From Cenococcum geophilum 1.58 (lineage: Eukaryota; Ascomycota; Dothideomycetes; Gloniales; Gloniaceae), in NCBI GenBank assembly GCA_001692895.1, contig KV748176.1:4431092-4495091 (forward strand): a stretch of DNA of 64,000 nt. Reading direction: 5' to 3'. Below the pieces are notes generated by a model. The model was not told the origin of the DNA, did no database searches, and saw nothing but the letters and a program-made list of their open reading frames with translations. Every line of letters begins with the position of its first letter. Position 1 is the stretch's first letter. Shown here one piece after another: positions 42,714-53,814 of this stretch. A program made the position numbers and the translations under genes.

Positions 42714-44780
42714 ATTATATAGTTAAAATCGTTTCTAGGGTTTTATAACTACTATAGAAGGTTTATAGCGCAATAGTTAAAGAATATTAAGCCATTTACG
42801 CGGTTAATAAAGAAAGAAGAACTATAGGTATAGGGAAAAGAATAATAAGAACTATTTAAGGAAGTTAAAAGATTGTTTACCTAAGAGCTAGTTCTTAAAA
42901 TCTATTAACTAGGTCTAAAGACGGTTATAAAAATAGATGTATTAGACTTTATACTAGGAGTATACTTTATATAAAAGCATCTAGACGGATAGCATCTAGT
43001 GGCATACTATAGTTAAAAGATAACACTACTAGAACTAAACTATAACATCTATAATAAAGAGTTGTTAGGTATAGTTATAGTACTAAAGAAATAGAGAGTA
43101 TTCTTATAAGGTATAGAAAAACTATTTATAGTTAAAATGGATTATAAAAACCTAATAGGATTCCTAATAACGAAGGAACTTAACTAAAGATAGGTTAGAT
43201 GGGCGGAGATGCTTACAGAATACTATTTTAAGATTTAGTATACTAAGGGTACAGATAATATAAGAGCAGATGCTTTAAGTTAAAAAGCTAAACTGCAAAA
43301 TGATAAGAAGCTATTAGGGGCTTTATTGCGAAAAGATATAGATGGATTAATTAGGTATAATTATCTAAAAATTATAGCAATATAAGAAGAATAGATCCAC
43401 GAATTACTAAAGAGTAATTGGATATAAAGGATCTAAAAAGCACAGGCAGAGGATTTGGAGTTAAAGCAGTACAAAAATTAAAAAGCGATATACGTGCTAA
43501 GATCTATTGCAAAAGAGTTTATTAAGTTATTTTATAAAGGACTAACTTAAGGATACAATGGAGCTATAGGCTTAGTGTTAAGACTCTAAGAGGAGTATAT
43601 TATTAACGGAATCTAGGGACTAGTAAAATAGGTTATAAAGGAATATCTAGATTGCTAAAGGAATAAACTAACGAGGCATAAGCCGTATAGAGGGCTATAA
43701 CCTATTAAAATACTAGAGAGACTATAGGAGGTTATATTATGGGACTTTATTATTAAGTTGCTAAAATTAAGAGACCCTATTACCGAATAAGATTATAACG
43801 CGATTTTAGTAATAGTAGATAAGCTTATAAAGTGGGGATACTTTATAGCGTGTACAGAAGAGATATTAGCAGAAGATATCGCTAAAATCTATATTAAGGA
43901 AGTGTTTATAAGATATAGAGCACTAAGTAAGATTATATTAGATAGAGATCTAAGATTTATAGCAGCATTCTAGGAGGTATTCTTAGCGGAGTAAGGAGTT
44001 TAAGCAGTAACTTCTACCGTATATTATCTGTAGATAGACGGTTAAATAGAAAGATTAAATTAGACACTAGAGTAGTATCTAAGACACTATATTAATTATG
44101 CACAGAATAATTAGGTATTATTGTTACTAGTTATATAGTTTGTATATAATATAACACTATAAGAAGGAATGGGTATATTACTATTTAAGGCGAATTATAG
44201 ATATAAGCTAAGAATATTGTTATTGCTATGTTAAGTAAAGAAAATAAGTAGTATAGCTAAGTAGAGAATGGAGACTTTAATAAATCTTTATAAGAACCTT
44301 ATAGAAACAGCTAAGGTAGTATAGTAAAGAATAAAGAAATATTACGACGCTAAGAGATTTAAGGGACTAGATCTTAAGGAGGAAGATAAAGTATGGCTAC
44401 TATACAAAAATTTTAAAAGTTAACAACTAAGCAAGAAGTTAAACTATGTTAGACTAAGACCTTTTGAAATTATATAAAGAATTTTACTAGTTATATTTAA
44501 GTTAAACCTACCAGCTAAGATAAAAATCTACCCTATATAATATATCGCAATACTAGAACCAGTATATGGGAATATTAAGCTACTAGCCTATAAAGCAGAT
44601 ATGTATAGAGGACAAGAAGAAAATAAATAGCAAGTTTTAAAGATTATTAGTTATAAGGACGTTAATAATAAAATATAGTATAAGGTTAAGTAGATAAGCT
44701 ATAATAAGACTACCTAGGAACTACTAAAGAATTTAAAGAATACTATAGGAAAGGTATAGGAGTATTAGAAGAAAATAGGT
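42714..44780 (+). pseudogene. Gypsy H1 RNase H, integrase and chromodomain
   Basis: RNase H: TVIKIDVLDFILGVYF, then NIYNKELLGIVIVLK (43050-43090). Integrase: DFIIKLLKLRDPITE (43740-43785), AILVIVDKLIKWGYFIACTE (43803-43860), LIRYRAL and LDRDLRFIAAF (43930-43970), YLQIDG. Chromodomain: DVNNKI, YKVK and a GYNKTT-like tract (44665-44720), ending NLKNTIGKV. Same layout as in H3. Confidence 0.82.
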
Positions 44781-44799
44781 TAAGTAATATTAATAAGGA

Positions 44800-45235
44800 G
44801 GAATCGCCAAAGAATAAGTTACCTAAGGGGGACCTAGAAAGAGCGACTGCTAAACTATTTAGAGTTATTTCCTTTATAGGGAGAGAGTCGGTTTTCTTAT
44901 TACTAAGTTTTTATAGACCTTATTTTATAAGTTTCTATTTCTTAAAATAAACCTTTTTATATACCTTTTTGAGACGGATTAACTAAGCGGACGCAGTAAG
45001 ACGGGAATTAAAAGCACGTTGTTAAGCATTAGCAGCCTCCTTTTTAGCGTTATAAGAATAATAAAGTTCCGCCAGAGCGATAGATAGTTTATTATTAAGC
45101 TTTATAGCAGCTAATTAAACACAAAACCCTATAATAAATTACTTAGGGAAATTAACAACTACTAAGAGTAATAAAATGTGTATATTTAGCGTTAGAAATA
45201 AAACAAATATTATAGAGCAATTAAATGTTTACTTT
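44800..45235 (-). pseudogene. H1 antisense ORF (counterpart of 56171-56520)
   Basis: Minus-strand frame between the chromodomain and the 3' LTR. It starts at an ATA where H3 has ATG, then HILLLLVVVNFPK, AAIKLNNKLSIALAELYY, LIRLKKVYKKVYFKK and SNKKTDSLPIKEIT. It follows the H3 frame codon by codon over the second half, with TAA or TAG only at former Gln/Trp codons. Probably a small basic, helical protein. Function unknown; RIP has destroyed it here. Confidence 0.55.
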
Positions 45236-45520
45236 AGTGCACTCTAAATAAGAAGAGGGTTGCTAAGATAAAGGACTCGCTAACGTAATATAAACTAACC
45301 CCTCTTTTACATAGCGAGAATATAGAGATGGTATTATCTTACTAAGCGATAGTATAGATAAGACCGTACGCGTATAATAAAGAGTTAAAGAAAAAGAAGA
45401 CGCTTTAGGTATAATAAGTAATAATATTAACTAAATTAATTAGACGGATATTATACCTCTAGTAAANAACTTANAGATATTTNNAANCTTTAAGNANNAA
45501 GNTAAAGAGGAGGGAGATAG

Positions 45521-45945
45521 TATTACGGACGCTTTAAGTATAATATTATAACTACTTAAAGAGGAGTTAGAAGAAGCTAGTTAGTTAATATAGGCACAGT
45601 TTAGGATAGAACCCGTAGAACTATATAACGAGGAATAGTAAGTAAGATTATGTGATATAATTTATATAATTTATATAATCTGTGAGATCTATAATAGAGT
45701 GAATAGAGTAGATAAAGTAAATAAAGTAACGACTTTTATAGGAGTATGGTTGTGTATTTAAGGACCCTTAGTCCCTATTTAGATAGTTTCTTCCTTATAG
45801 TGATTCTTAGAATATAATTAGAGTTAATCTATTAGGCAACTACTCCACTAGTTATTATTACGTTGTCGACTTTTGTACTTGCATTTCCTATACACCTAGC
45901 CCAATAACGAGCCTACCGTAGTTCTTGCTACAAGGTTCCGTTACA
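45521..45945 (+). repeat. Gypsy H1 3' LTR (425 bp)
   Basis: Starts TATTACGGACGC (terminal TG now TA), after a purine run, and ends CCGTTACA before CTAAA. A cluster of N at 45467-45502 lies just upstream. Confidence 0.93.
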
Positions 45946-45950
45946 CTAAA

Positions 45951-46235
45951 TTCTACCGTTTTCTAACAGTGCCGTAAAATTTTCAGATATTTAGGAACTT
46001 TAACCGCCGGTTAAAGTTGTCTAATTAGTTAGATCCGTGCTAAGACTTTTAGCGGTTACTTTTTCTAGCCTAGTGCTTCTACTTAGCCTATAATTACCTT
46101 TTGTACTTAGTCCGGATATACTTATATCCCCTTTATCTCCTTATCTTATATTTTATAATCCTATATTTATAAGCCTAATACTACCCTATTTCTAACTAAG
46201 CCTAAAGATAGGCTTTCTTTTAAAAAGGGGGGTAA
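45951..46235 (+). other. Gypsy F 3' region and polypurine tract
   Basis: Continues F after the H1 TSD. Non-coding, C/T-rich. Ends in AAAAAGGGGGG (46222-46232), a polypurine tract for plus-strand priming. Bases 45955-45977 (ACCGTTTTCTAACAGTGCC..) recur almost exactly at 46449-46471 beyond the LTR. Confidence 0.6.
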
Positions 46236-46448
46236 TGTAACGGCGCTATTGCACGTTACCTGCTAAATTCTGCTATATTCTGCCGACCTATAATTAGCTT
46301 GCCTGGAGCTAGCGCCTTGGCGGCTTACCCTATATATTTGTTTACATCGGTTCTAGCGACCCCTTTTTTCCCTTCTCCTTAGCTTAGTATCTTTGTAATA
46401 TAGTATTCTATAAGCTTTAGTTTAGAGGCATTTATATAAGCCATAACA
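46236..46448 (+). repeat. Gypsy F 3' LTR (213 bp)
   Basis: Less mutated partner of 27676-27890; carries CTAGCGCCTTGGCGGC at 46309-46324 and ends CCATAACA. Confidence 0.9.
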
Positions 46449-46471
46449 ACCGTTTTCTATCAGTGCCGTAA

Positions 46472-47712
46472 CAGCCTTAGTAGATAAGAATAATTAAGGA
46501 ACTACCTCTGGAGCTACGGAACTGGAAGAAAGCTATAAATTTAATATTTAAGAAGAAGTAAAAGGCTGCGGTAGATAAGAAATAAGAGTCTTAAATAGTT
46601 AATATCTTATTTAAAATTGTTAAACTTCTACCTGGAGCCAAGGCTTTACCTATTAAGTGGGTCTTTATATATAAATTTAACAAGAATAATGTCCTATTTA
46701 AATAGAAAGTAAGACTAGTATTATGCGGTAATAAGCAGCGCCTAGGAATTAACTATAGCAATATATTTATAGGCATTATTTAACCTAGTATATTTAAGCT
46801 ACTAATAGCCCTAGTTGCTGTATATAATCTAAAGTATAAGTACTTAAATATAATTACGGCCTTCCTTAATAGGAAGCTTAACTATAAGAATATCTATATT
46901 TAACTACCAGAAGGATACCGCTAGTATTAAAAGGACGGCGTTGCTCTTATAGGCCTACTGCTTAAGGCTCTCTACGGTCTTAAGTAGGCGCTATATCTTT
47001 AGTATAAGGAGCTTAAGAGCTTCCTTATTACCTTTAAATATACGCCAATTCTAGCGGACCTATGCGTTTTTATTAGCCAGAAAAGCGGCCAAATTATTAT
47101 TATCTATGTTGATAATCTTATCTTAATTAGACGGGATATTTAGATAATTAAACTGCCTAAAGAAGCACTTAGGAATAAGTATAAAGTAAGAGACTTAGGC
47201 CTAATTATATACTACTTAGGTATTTAAATTATAAGGAACCGCTAGGCGCGATTAATTCGACTAGTATAAGACGCCTATATTAGGAAGATCCTATATATAT
47301 TTTATATAGAAGACTATATACTGGCTTCTATACTAATTTACCTATCTATAATAGACTTTAAGCTATATAAACCTGAGGATTAAGCTCTATTAGAGCTAGT
47401 AAAAACGGTATTAATTACTAATAGGCTCTCTACTTTATCTATATAATTAGACTCGGCCTAATATAGCCTAGGCTATAGAAAAGCTTTATTAGTTCCTATA
47501 TAACCCTACCAAACTATATATAGACGCCGTAATGTAGATGCTCGCCTACTATATAGGGACAATTAACTTAGGTATAAAATTCGGCTTACCTTAAGGGCAG
47601 CAGCTACCTCTAAAGGCCTTTACTAAAGCGTTAGCTATAAACTATACTACGCCTAATTACAATAGGGAGTATAGTGGAAGCGCACTAGGTAATATACCTA
47701 ACCTATAATTAC
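46472..47712 (+). pseudogene. Copia I reverse transcriptase and RNase H fragment (YVDD lineage)
   Basis: Plus-strand frame with classical Ty1/copia RT: LPGAKALP-like start near 46630, KVRLVLCGNKQRLGIN (46705-46755), YKYLNIITAFLNRKLNYKNI (46830-46890), GLLLKALYGLK (46955), then IIIYVDNLILIRRDI (47098-47140) with YVDN for YVDD. Further KYKVRDLGLIIYYLGI (47170-47225). It is cut by gypsy G at 47713 (ATTAC before its LTR). This RT is of a different lineage from copia B, C and J, which use QTDD. Ends of the element are missing. Confidence 0.82.
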
Positions 47713-48021
47713 TGTTACGGCACTAGCAGAACTTGGCAGAACTTGGTAGAACTTTACACCAGTAAGTTGCTATAGATTGCTACAGATTGCCGCATATTGC
47801 GATTATATAACGTAAAGATCTTATAAAACACTAAACGGCGTTACTCTTCTTCTCTTTTCCTTTCCCTAGCTTTAGATTCTTGTTTATAGACAATCCAATT
47901 ATATAGGCTTGCGCGACCCTTTTGCCGTACTTATATCTTAATTGACTAAGTCGCTAATATTATCTAAAGCTTACTCTACTCTTTCTTCTTGAGAAGGAAC
48001 TTAAATATATCTATAAGAACA
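47713..48021 (+). repeat. Gypsy G 5' LTR (approximate end)
   Basis: Starts TGTTACGGCACT with three AGAACTTGG-like repeats. The inner end is inferred from AACA near 48021; no second copy is in the window to fix it. Confidence 0.55.
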
Positions 48022-48167
48022 CAGAATAGAACCCTAAGGACATTAATAGGACTATAAGGACAGGACCTAAAAGAAAAGAATAGAACCCTAAGGAAAGGAC
48101 CTATAAGATACGCATAGACTAGAACCCTTAAAGAAATTACCTAGAATTACCTAACACCCCTACTACT

Positions 48168-49320
48168 ATGCCACGAACTACAGCAGTAGGTAAAGCAGCT
48201 GTAGGACCCTTAAATACTTTAGATAAAGAAATAATTAACGTTTTAACCCCCTAGGCGGAGCTTACGGCTGCTAATGCCGAAATTAAACGACTGCGAGAGC
48301 TGCTTAAAGCTAGAGATACCCCTATATATAATAATGAGTTATTATTAGATAACTAAAGACTTAATATAGTCCTTTAGGCCCTATTTTAGCGCCTTAGTGG
48401 ATTTACTAAGGCCTATATAGCACCGAAGCAGTTAGTAAAGGTTATGGATCCCCCGCTACTTACAGACGGAACCGACCCTATATTTAATAATTAGAAGCTT
48501 TAATTATGGGATAAGCTTAAAGTTAATATAGACTACTTCCCTAACGCCTAAGCTAGAATGGCCTATGTTTTTGGCCGTACTGGTAGAGACACTTAGACGC
48601 ATTTACGCCCGTAATATACTAAAGACTTAGTAAACCCATTTATCTTTAAAGAAGAAATAATTAAATACTTATCTTTTATTTATAAAGACCCTTTTAAAGT
48701 ATAAAACGCCCGCCTTAGCTATAAAAGCCTAAATATGAAAATAATAGAGACTTTTTCGGCCTTTTAAACCCGCTTTCTATACTTAGCCAGATAGGCCTAG
48801 ATCTAATAGGAAGACCTATTACTAGACCTCTTTAATAAGCTTACCCTAGACCTATAGCGGGCCGTATTACTAGCTTATACTATAGTATAGACGTTAAAGG
48901 AACTTATGGATTATTGCCTAGCTATTAACCAAGGCCTCTGTTAAATTAAGGTACGCGCTAACTGGCTAAAAACTAGAAACCTTATAAACTAGGCCGTAAG
49001 TACTGTAAATATAGCCTATAGTGCCCTAGTATAATTAGCAACTTCTATAGTTAACCTAGTAGCTAGCCGTATAACTACCCCTACTGCGGGCCTAGTGTAC
49101 ACCCGGCCTATATATAGCGACCCCTATATATAGGCCCTTAGCGATTAAGGAGCTTGCTTTTTATGTGGTTAAATAGGCTACCCTATAAGGAACTACCTAA
49201 TAAAGGTAAAGATAAACGAGGTCCTGTTAATTTAGGAGGATAATATAGAGCCGGAAAAAGAGGAACCCTAGAGGAAGACTTCTCTTTAGGGTTAAAAGGG
49301 ATTAATATGTTATATATTAA
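48168..49320 (+). pseudogene. Gypsy G gag
   Basis: ATG at 48168 opens MPRTTAVGKAAVGPLNTLDK. Then AELTAANAEIKRLRELLKAR, a coiled-coil tract (48255-48310), RLSGFTKAYIAPKQLVKVMD (48390-48450) and LTDGTDPIFNN (48460). Nucleocapsid knuckle CFLCG then GYPIRNY (49150-49190). Stops are at RIP positions, otherwise colinear. Compare F gag at 28081-29270. Confidence 0.85.
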
Positions 49321-49369
49321 TCTAGGTTGGCTAGTTAGTAGAAGAAGCTACACTATCCCTTATACTTTA

Positions 49370-50280
49370 TTTTGTAATAGATATTAAGTTTTAACCTCTG
49401 CTTTAGCTAACTTAGGAGTAAATGCCTTTACCTTAATTAATATAAAGTGCGCTATAAAACTGGCTGACTTTTTAAATATACCCCTTAAAGAACTGCCTAA
49501 ACTAGTTCCTATTTGTGGTTATAACGGATAGATAAAACTACCTATTATAACTATCTTACAGATCTACCTCCGCGTTAACGGATAAAGGTAGTATAATATC
49601 CCCTTCCTTATTACAGACCTTAAAAGATATAATATAATCTTAAGGAGAAAATAGCTAGCTTATTTAGGCTTATAGCTTAACATACGGAATAGGTAGCTTA
49701 TCTGGCCTAAAACTATACCCCTAACGCCTTCCTTTATAAAAGAGATTAGTATTATAATAGAAAACCTTATACGGCCGTAGATAAACACCGTTTACTAAGC
49801 TAATGCAACGCGTAGGGACTAGGCTTTTAAGAAGGATATATAGCTTAATCCATAACGGATCTGTATACTACGCCGCCCCTAAACTACCTATGTTATACCA
49901 CCCGCACTAGAGACTTAGGAAGTTAGTAGTGGCCTAGCTAAGTCCCTAATGGAGAACTTAGGCCCTACGCAGCTATAAAAAAAGGCTAAGGATATTGGAT
50001 AATATACCAAACTAATAAACTAGAAGGATAACTTATGGAAAATAGAATATAAGCTAAGGAAGACTATAAACCCTATACCGCAAAATACGGCCCAATAAAT
50101 ATCTGTAAAGAAACCTATAGACCTCCCGCTAGTTAATATCTGCTATATTAGCGCTATAGGATTCTACTAAAACCTAGTTTAGCCTAATACCGTTACCTTT
50201 ATAACTAGCTTATATAAAATTAATTAAATAATTAAAGAGAAAGAAACCCTAGCCTAAGAGAAAGGCAAGCTTATAGATAA
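49370..50280 (+). pseudogene. Gypsy G protease and linker
   Basis: LGVNAFTLINIKCAIKLADF (49410-49470) lies where the retropepsin motif should be; the preceding Asp-Ser-Gly is lost. PFLITDLKRYNIILRRK (49605-49655) closes the fold. The linker leads to RT at about 50300. Confidence 0.72.
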
Positions 50281-50289
50281 GGAGCTAGT

Positions 50290-51640
50290 AGAATAAAAAC
50301 TGCCTTATTAATACTAGAAATTTAAAAATACTTTCTCCAAAGCAGCGTCTAATATACTCCTGCCTTACTAACCGTACAACTATAAGATTAAAATTAAGCC
50401 GGATAAGGTGGTTACCCTTAGCTATAGCCCCCTCTAATAGTAATCTACTGCTAAATTATAGGCCATAAAGTAGTATCTTATTAATAACCTGGATAAGGGC
50501 TTTATTAAGCCTAGTTAAGCCCCTTTTAACTTACTTATTCTTTTTACTAAAAAACCAAATAAAGAACTTTGTTTCTGTATTAACTACTATAAGCTTAATA
50601 ATTTAACCCTTAAAGACCGCTACCTACTGCTTTTACTTAATAAGATTTTGGCCTAAATAAGTAGAGCTAAGATCTTTACGAAGCTTAATATCCGCTAGGC
50701 TTTTTACTAAATTAGAATAGACCCTAAATTAAAAGACTTTATTATATTTTAGACCTATTGCAGAACGTATAAATATAAAGTACTGCCTTTTAGACTAACT
50801 AACGGATTGGCTATATACTAACAATATATAAATAACGTACTATTTAACGATCTTAATAACTTCTATATAGTATACCTGGATAATATTATAATCTACTCTA
50901 AAAACGAACTAGAATATGAAGAGTATGTCTATAAAATCCTATAACGGCTTTAGGAAGCTGGCCTCTAAGCTAATATTAAAAAGTTAGAATTTAGTATTAA
51001 GCGTATAAAGTACTTAGGGTTTATTATTAGTATAAATGGGATTAAGGCAGACCTAAAAAAGACAGCTATAATTAACTAATAGGTACCCCTAAGGACCGTA
51101 AAGGGGGTATAGTTATTCCTAGGGTTCTATAACTTCTACTAATGCTTTATTAAGAACTATAGTAGGATTACCCGGCTACTAAGCCTACTTACCTATAAGG
51201 ACCGGCCCTTTTACTTTAATACCGTATATAGGCAGGTCTTTAATAAGCTTAAGAAACGACTGGTCTCTACTCCCTTACTCACCTACTTTAACCTAGAATG
51301 GCCCTTAATGCTAGAAACCGATGCCTTAGATAGTGTTATAGCTGGCGTTTACTTCTAAAAGTAGATAAACGGAGAATAGTACCCTATTGCTTACTATTTA
51401 AAGACTATAGTAAATGCTAAGCTAAACTACCTAATTTACGATAAAGAAATGCTAGCTATTATCTCTAGCATTTAGCACTGGCGAGCCTAACTAAAAGGCA
51501 CCCCCAAGTCTATTTAGGTAGTTTTTAATTATAAGGCCTTAGAATATTTTATAATAATAAAGGCCCTTATAGCCCGATAGGCGCGCTAGGCAGATACCCT
51601 ATCTTAGTTTGACTTTTTAATTATATATAGGCTAAGCGCC
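50290..51640 (+). pseudogene. Gypsy G reverse transcriptase and RNase H
   Basis: RT: INNLDKGFIKPS (50480), FTKKPNKELCFCINYYKLN (50535-50590), AKIFTKLNIR, YKVLPFRLTNGLAIY and VYLDNIIIYSKNELEYEEY (50873-50920), YLDN for YLDD. RNase H: LMLETDALDSVIAGVYF (51308-51358), LNYLIYDKEMLAIIS (51420-51465), NYKALEYF. Close to F RT throughout, with fewer stops. Confidence 0.87.
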
Positions 51641-53345
51641 ACCAACCGTGTAGACGCTCTTATAAGGTGTAAATAGGATATAAATAACTAAATAGCTGTA
51701 AAGATCTCATTATAGACTTAAGCGCTACTATAACTAGAGTACCTTAACTCTTAAATATAGGCAGAACTAAATATAGACTCTTTATATGCTAAAATATGCC
51801 CTATTAACTTTATAGAACTAAACCTTATTAATAAACTGCTGTAGGTAAACCGTACGGCCCCTTCTCTATAAAAGTACTGTAAAAAGGTAAAGAACGTTTC
51901 TAGCCTATAATCCCTTAAAAGTGGACTACTTAAGCACTATAAATGGTTAGTGGTAGTAGAGGAATAGAACTTATGGACTTAGCTTATTGCCAAAGTATAT
52001 AACTAGGTCTCTATAGCCTACCCCAGAAAAAAATAAGACCTATAGGATTATTAGCAACCGCTACTACTAGCCCGGAATGATTATAAATATTAACCGCTAT
52101 ATACGGAACTATAATAACTGCTATAGATCTATAATTCTACAAGATAAGACCCTAGGACTATTAAAACCCCTCTTAATACCCGACTGCCCCTAGTAATATA
52201 TCTTTATAGACTTTTATAAGCTACCTCTAGACCGTGACGGATATAATATGGTTATGATTTTGGTTGACCGCTTTAGCAAGCGCCCGTTTTTAATTCCCTG
52301 TTATAAGAATATTAATACTAAAGAGGCAGCCTAACTGTATATCTACTACGTCTACCAAATTTATAGACTACTAGACACTATTATATCCGACTGCGGGCCG
52401 TAGTTTATATTAGCCTTTTAGAATAAGTTTACCTAGATCTTAGGTATTAAGTTAAAGCTTTCTATAGTATATTACCCCCAGATAGACGGTTAAACGGAGA
52501 TTATAAATTAATACTTGGACTAGAGACTTTAGCCTTTTATTAACTACTTCTAGGATAACTGGGCCGAACTATTACCCTTAATAGACTACGCCTAAGCGAC
52601 CCTACCCTATAACTCTACCGGATTTGCCCCTATTTAACTAGAAATGGGTTACTTACCCCATATAAGCTTTAACTGGGAAAGACTAAAAGGGCCTTAGACT
52701 ATACGCGAAAAACTATCTTATAAGGAAGCCTAGTAGTACGCTAAGCGCTTAGAAGAAGTCTAAAAAGTAGCCTATATAAACCTAGAAAAGGCCTAGAAAT
52801 TAATAAAATAGTAGGTAAATAAGTATAGGCGTAAGCCTAACTTTACTATAGGTAATATAGTCTAGGTTATAATAAAGAACTAGAAAATAGAATGGCCTAG
52901 TTATAAGCTAGACTATGAGATAGTAGGACTATATAAGATTCTTAATAAAGTAGGCAACTCGTATAAGGTTAAGCTCCTAGACTTAATTAAAGTTTACCCT
53001 ATTTTCTTACCGGATAAGCTATAGAAAGCTATAAATAACCTANTNCCNAGATAAAAGAATAAACCTCCCCTGCTAATTTAAGTTAATGGCGATAATAAAT
53101 AGGAAATTAAAGAAATGCTAGCCTATAAACTTATAAAGGGAATATTAAAGTATTATATTAGTTGGAAAGGATATACCCTAGACCCTACTTAGTACCCTAT
53201 ATAGAACTTTATAGGTAGTCCCTATAAGCTCTAAAAGTTCTATAGCTATTACCCTAATAAACCTAGACCGCTAAAGTACCTAAACAAGTAGATAAAATGC
53301 TAGTATAATAAAGATAATAAGCTACCAGAAAAATATAAGGATAAG
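51640..53345 (+). pseudogene. Gypsy G integrase and chromodomain
   Basis: Integrase core YIFIDFYKLPLDRDGYNMVM (52199-52258), DTIISDCGP (52375-52400), VYYPQIDG and TEIINQYLD (52470-52515): Asp, Asp and Glu are all intact by eye. End: LIDYAQATLPYNSTGFAP. A chromodomain tract WKGYTLDPT (53163-53190) and NKPRPLKYLNK (53255-53290) follow. Cut at 53345 by H2. N bases at 53043-53048. Confidence 0.83.
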
Positions 53346-53769
53346 TATTACAGACGCTTTAAGTACGATATTATAACTACTTAGGAAAGAGTTAGAAGAA
53401 GCTAGTTAGTTAATTTAGGCACGGTCTAAAATGGAGCCGATAGAGCTATATGACGAAGAATGGTAACTAAGGTTATATAACGTTGTATATAATATACGCA
53501 GTATATAAAGGGAACGTACGTATAATATGTATAATACGTATCTTATATATAAAGGGGATTTCTTAGGAGTATGCTTGTGTATTTAAAGGACCATAGTCCC
53601 TACCTAGATAGTTTTCTCCTTTGTAGTAATTCTTAGAATATAATTAGAGTTAATTTATTAAGTAACTACTCTACCAGTTATTATTATGTTATTAACTTTA
53701 ATTTGTATTACCTATATACCTAGCCTATTAACAAGCCCATTATAGTACTTACTATAAGGTTCCGTTACA
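53346..53769 (+). repeat. Gypsy H2 5' LTR (424 bp)
   Basis: TATTACAGACGC..CCGTTACA. The ends match the H1 LTR but about 100 bp in the middle (53480-53575) are a different AT-rich sequence. Confidence 0.9.
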
Positions 53770-53814
53770 TAATTACTACCTAGTTATAGTATTAAATATA
53801 AAAAGTTAAATAAT

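Larger units (their letters stand above)
37810..45945 (+). mobile_element. Ty3/gypsy chromovirus H1, complete, TSD CTAAA
   Basis: LTRs 37810-38234 and 45521-45945 (425 bp each) with TGTTACGGACGC..GGTTCCGTTACA ends, flanked by CTAAA (37805-37809 and 45946-45950). PPT GAGGAGGGAGATAG before the 3' LTR. Plus-strand order: gag, protease, RT, RNase H, integrase, chromodomain, then about 700 bp bearing an antisense frame. A 170-bp solo LTR sits in it at 42539. Without that insert it is about 7.96 kb, equal to H3 without its own insert. Confidence 0.93.
27676..46448 (+). mobile_element. Ty3/gypsy chromovirus F, split by copia J and gypsy H1
   Basis: 5' LTR 27676-27890 and 3' LTR 46236-46448 share TGTAACGGCGC..ATAACA, and a polypurine run AAAAAGGGGGG sits just before the 3' LTR. 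The order on the plus strand is gag, protease, RT, RNase H, integrase, chromodomain. Copia J inserted in the end of integrase (TSD ATAAG) and H1 after the chromodomain (TSD CTAAA). Net length is about 6.1 kb. The flanks CTATC and ACCGT do not form a TSD, so an end may have been rearranged. Confidence 0.88.
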
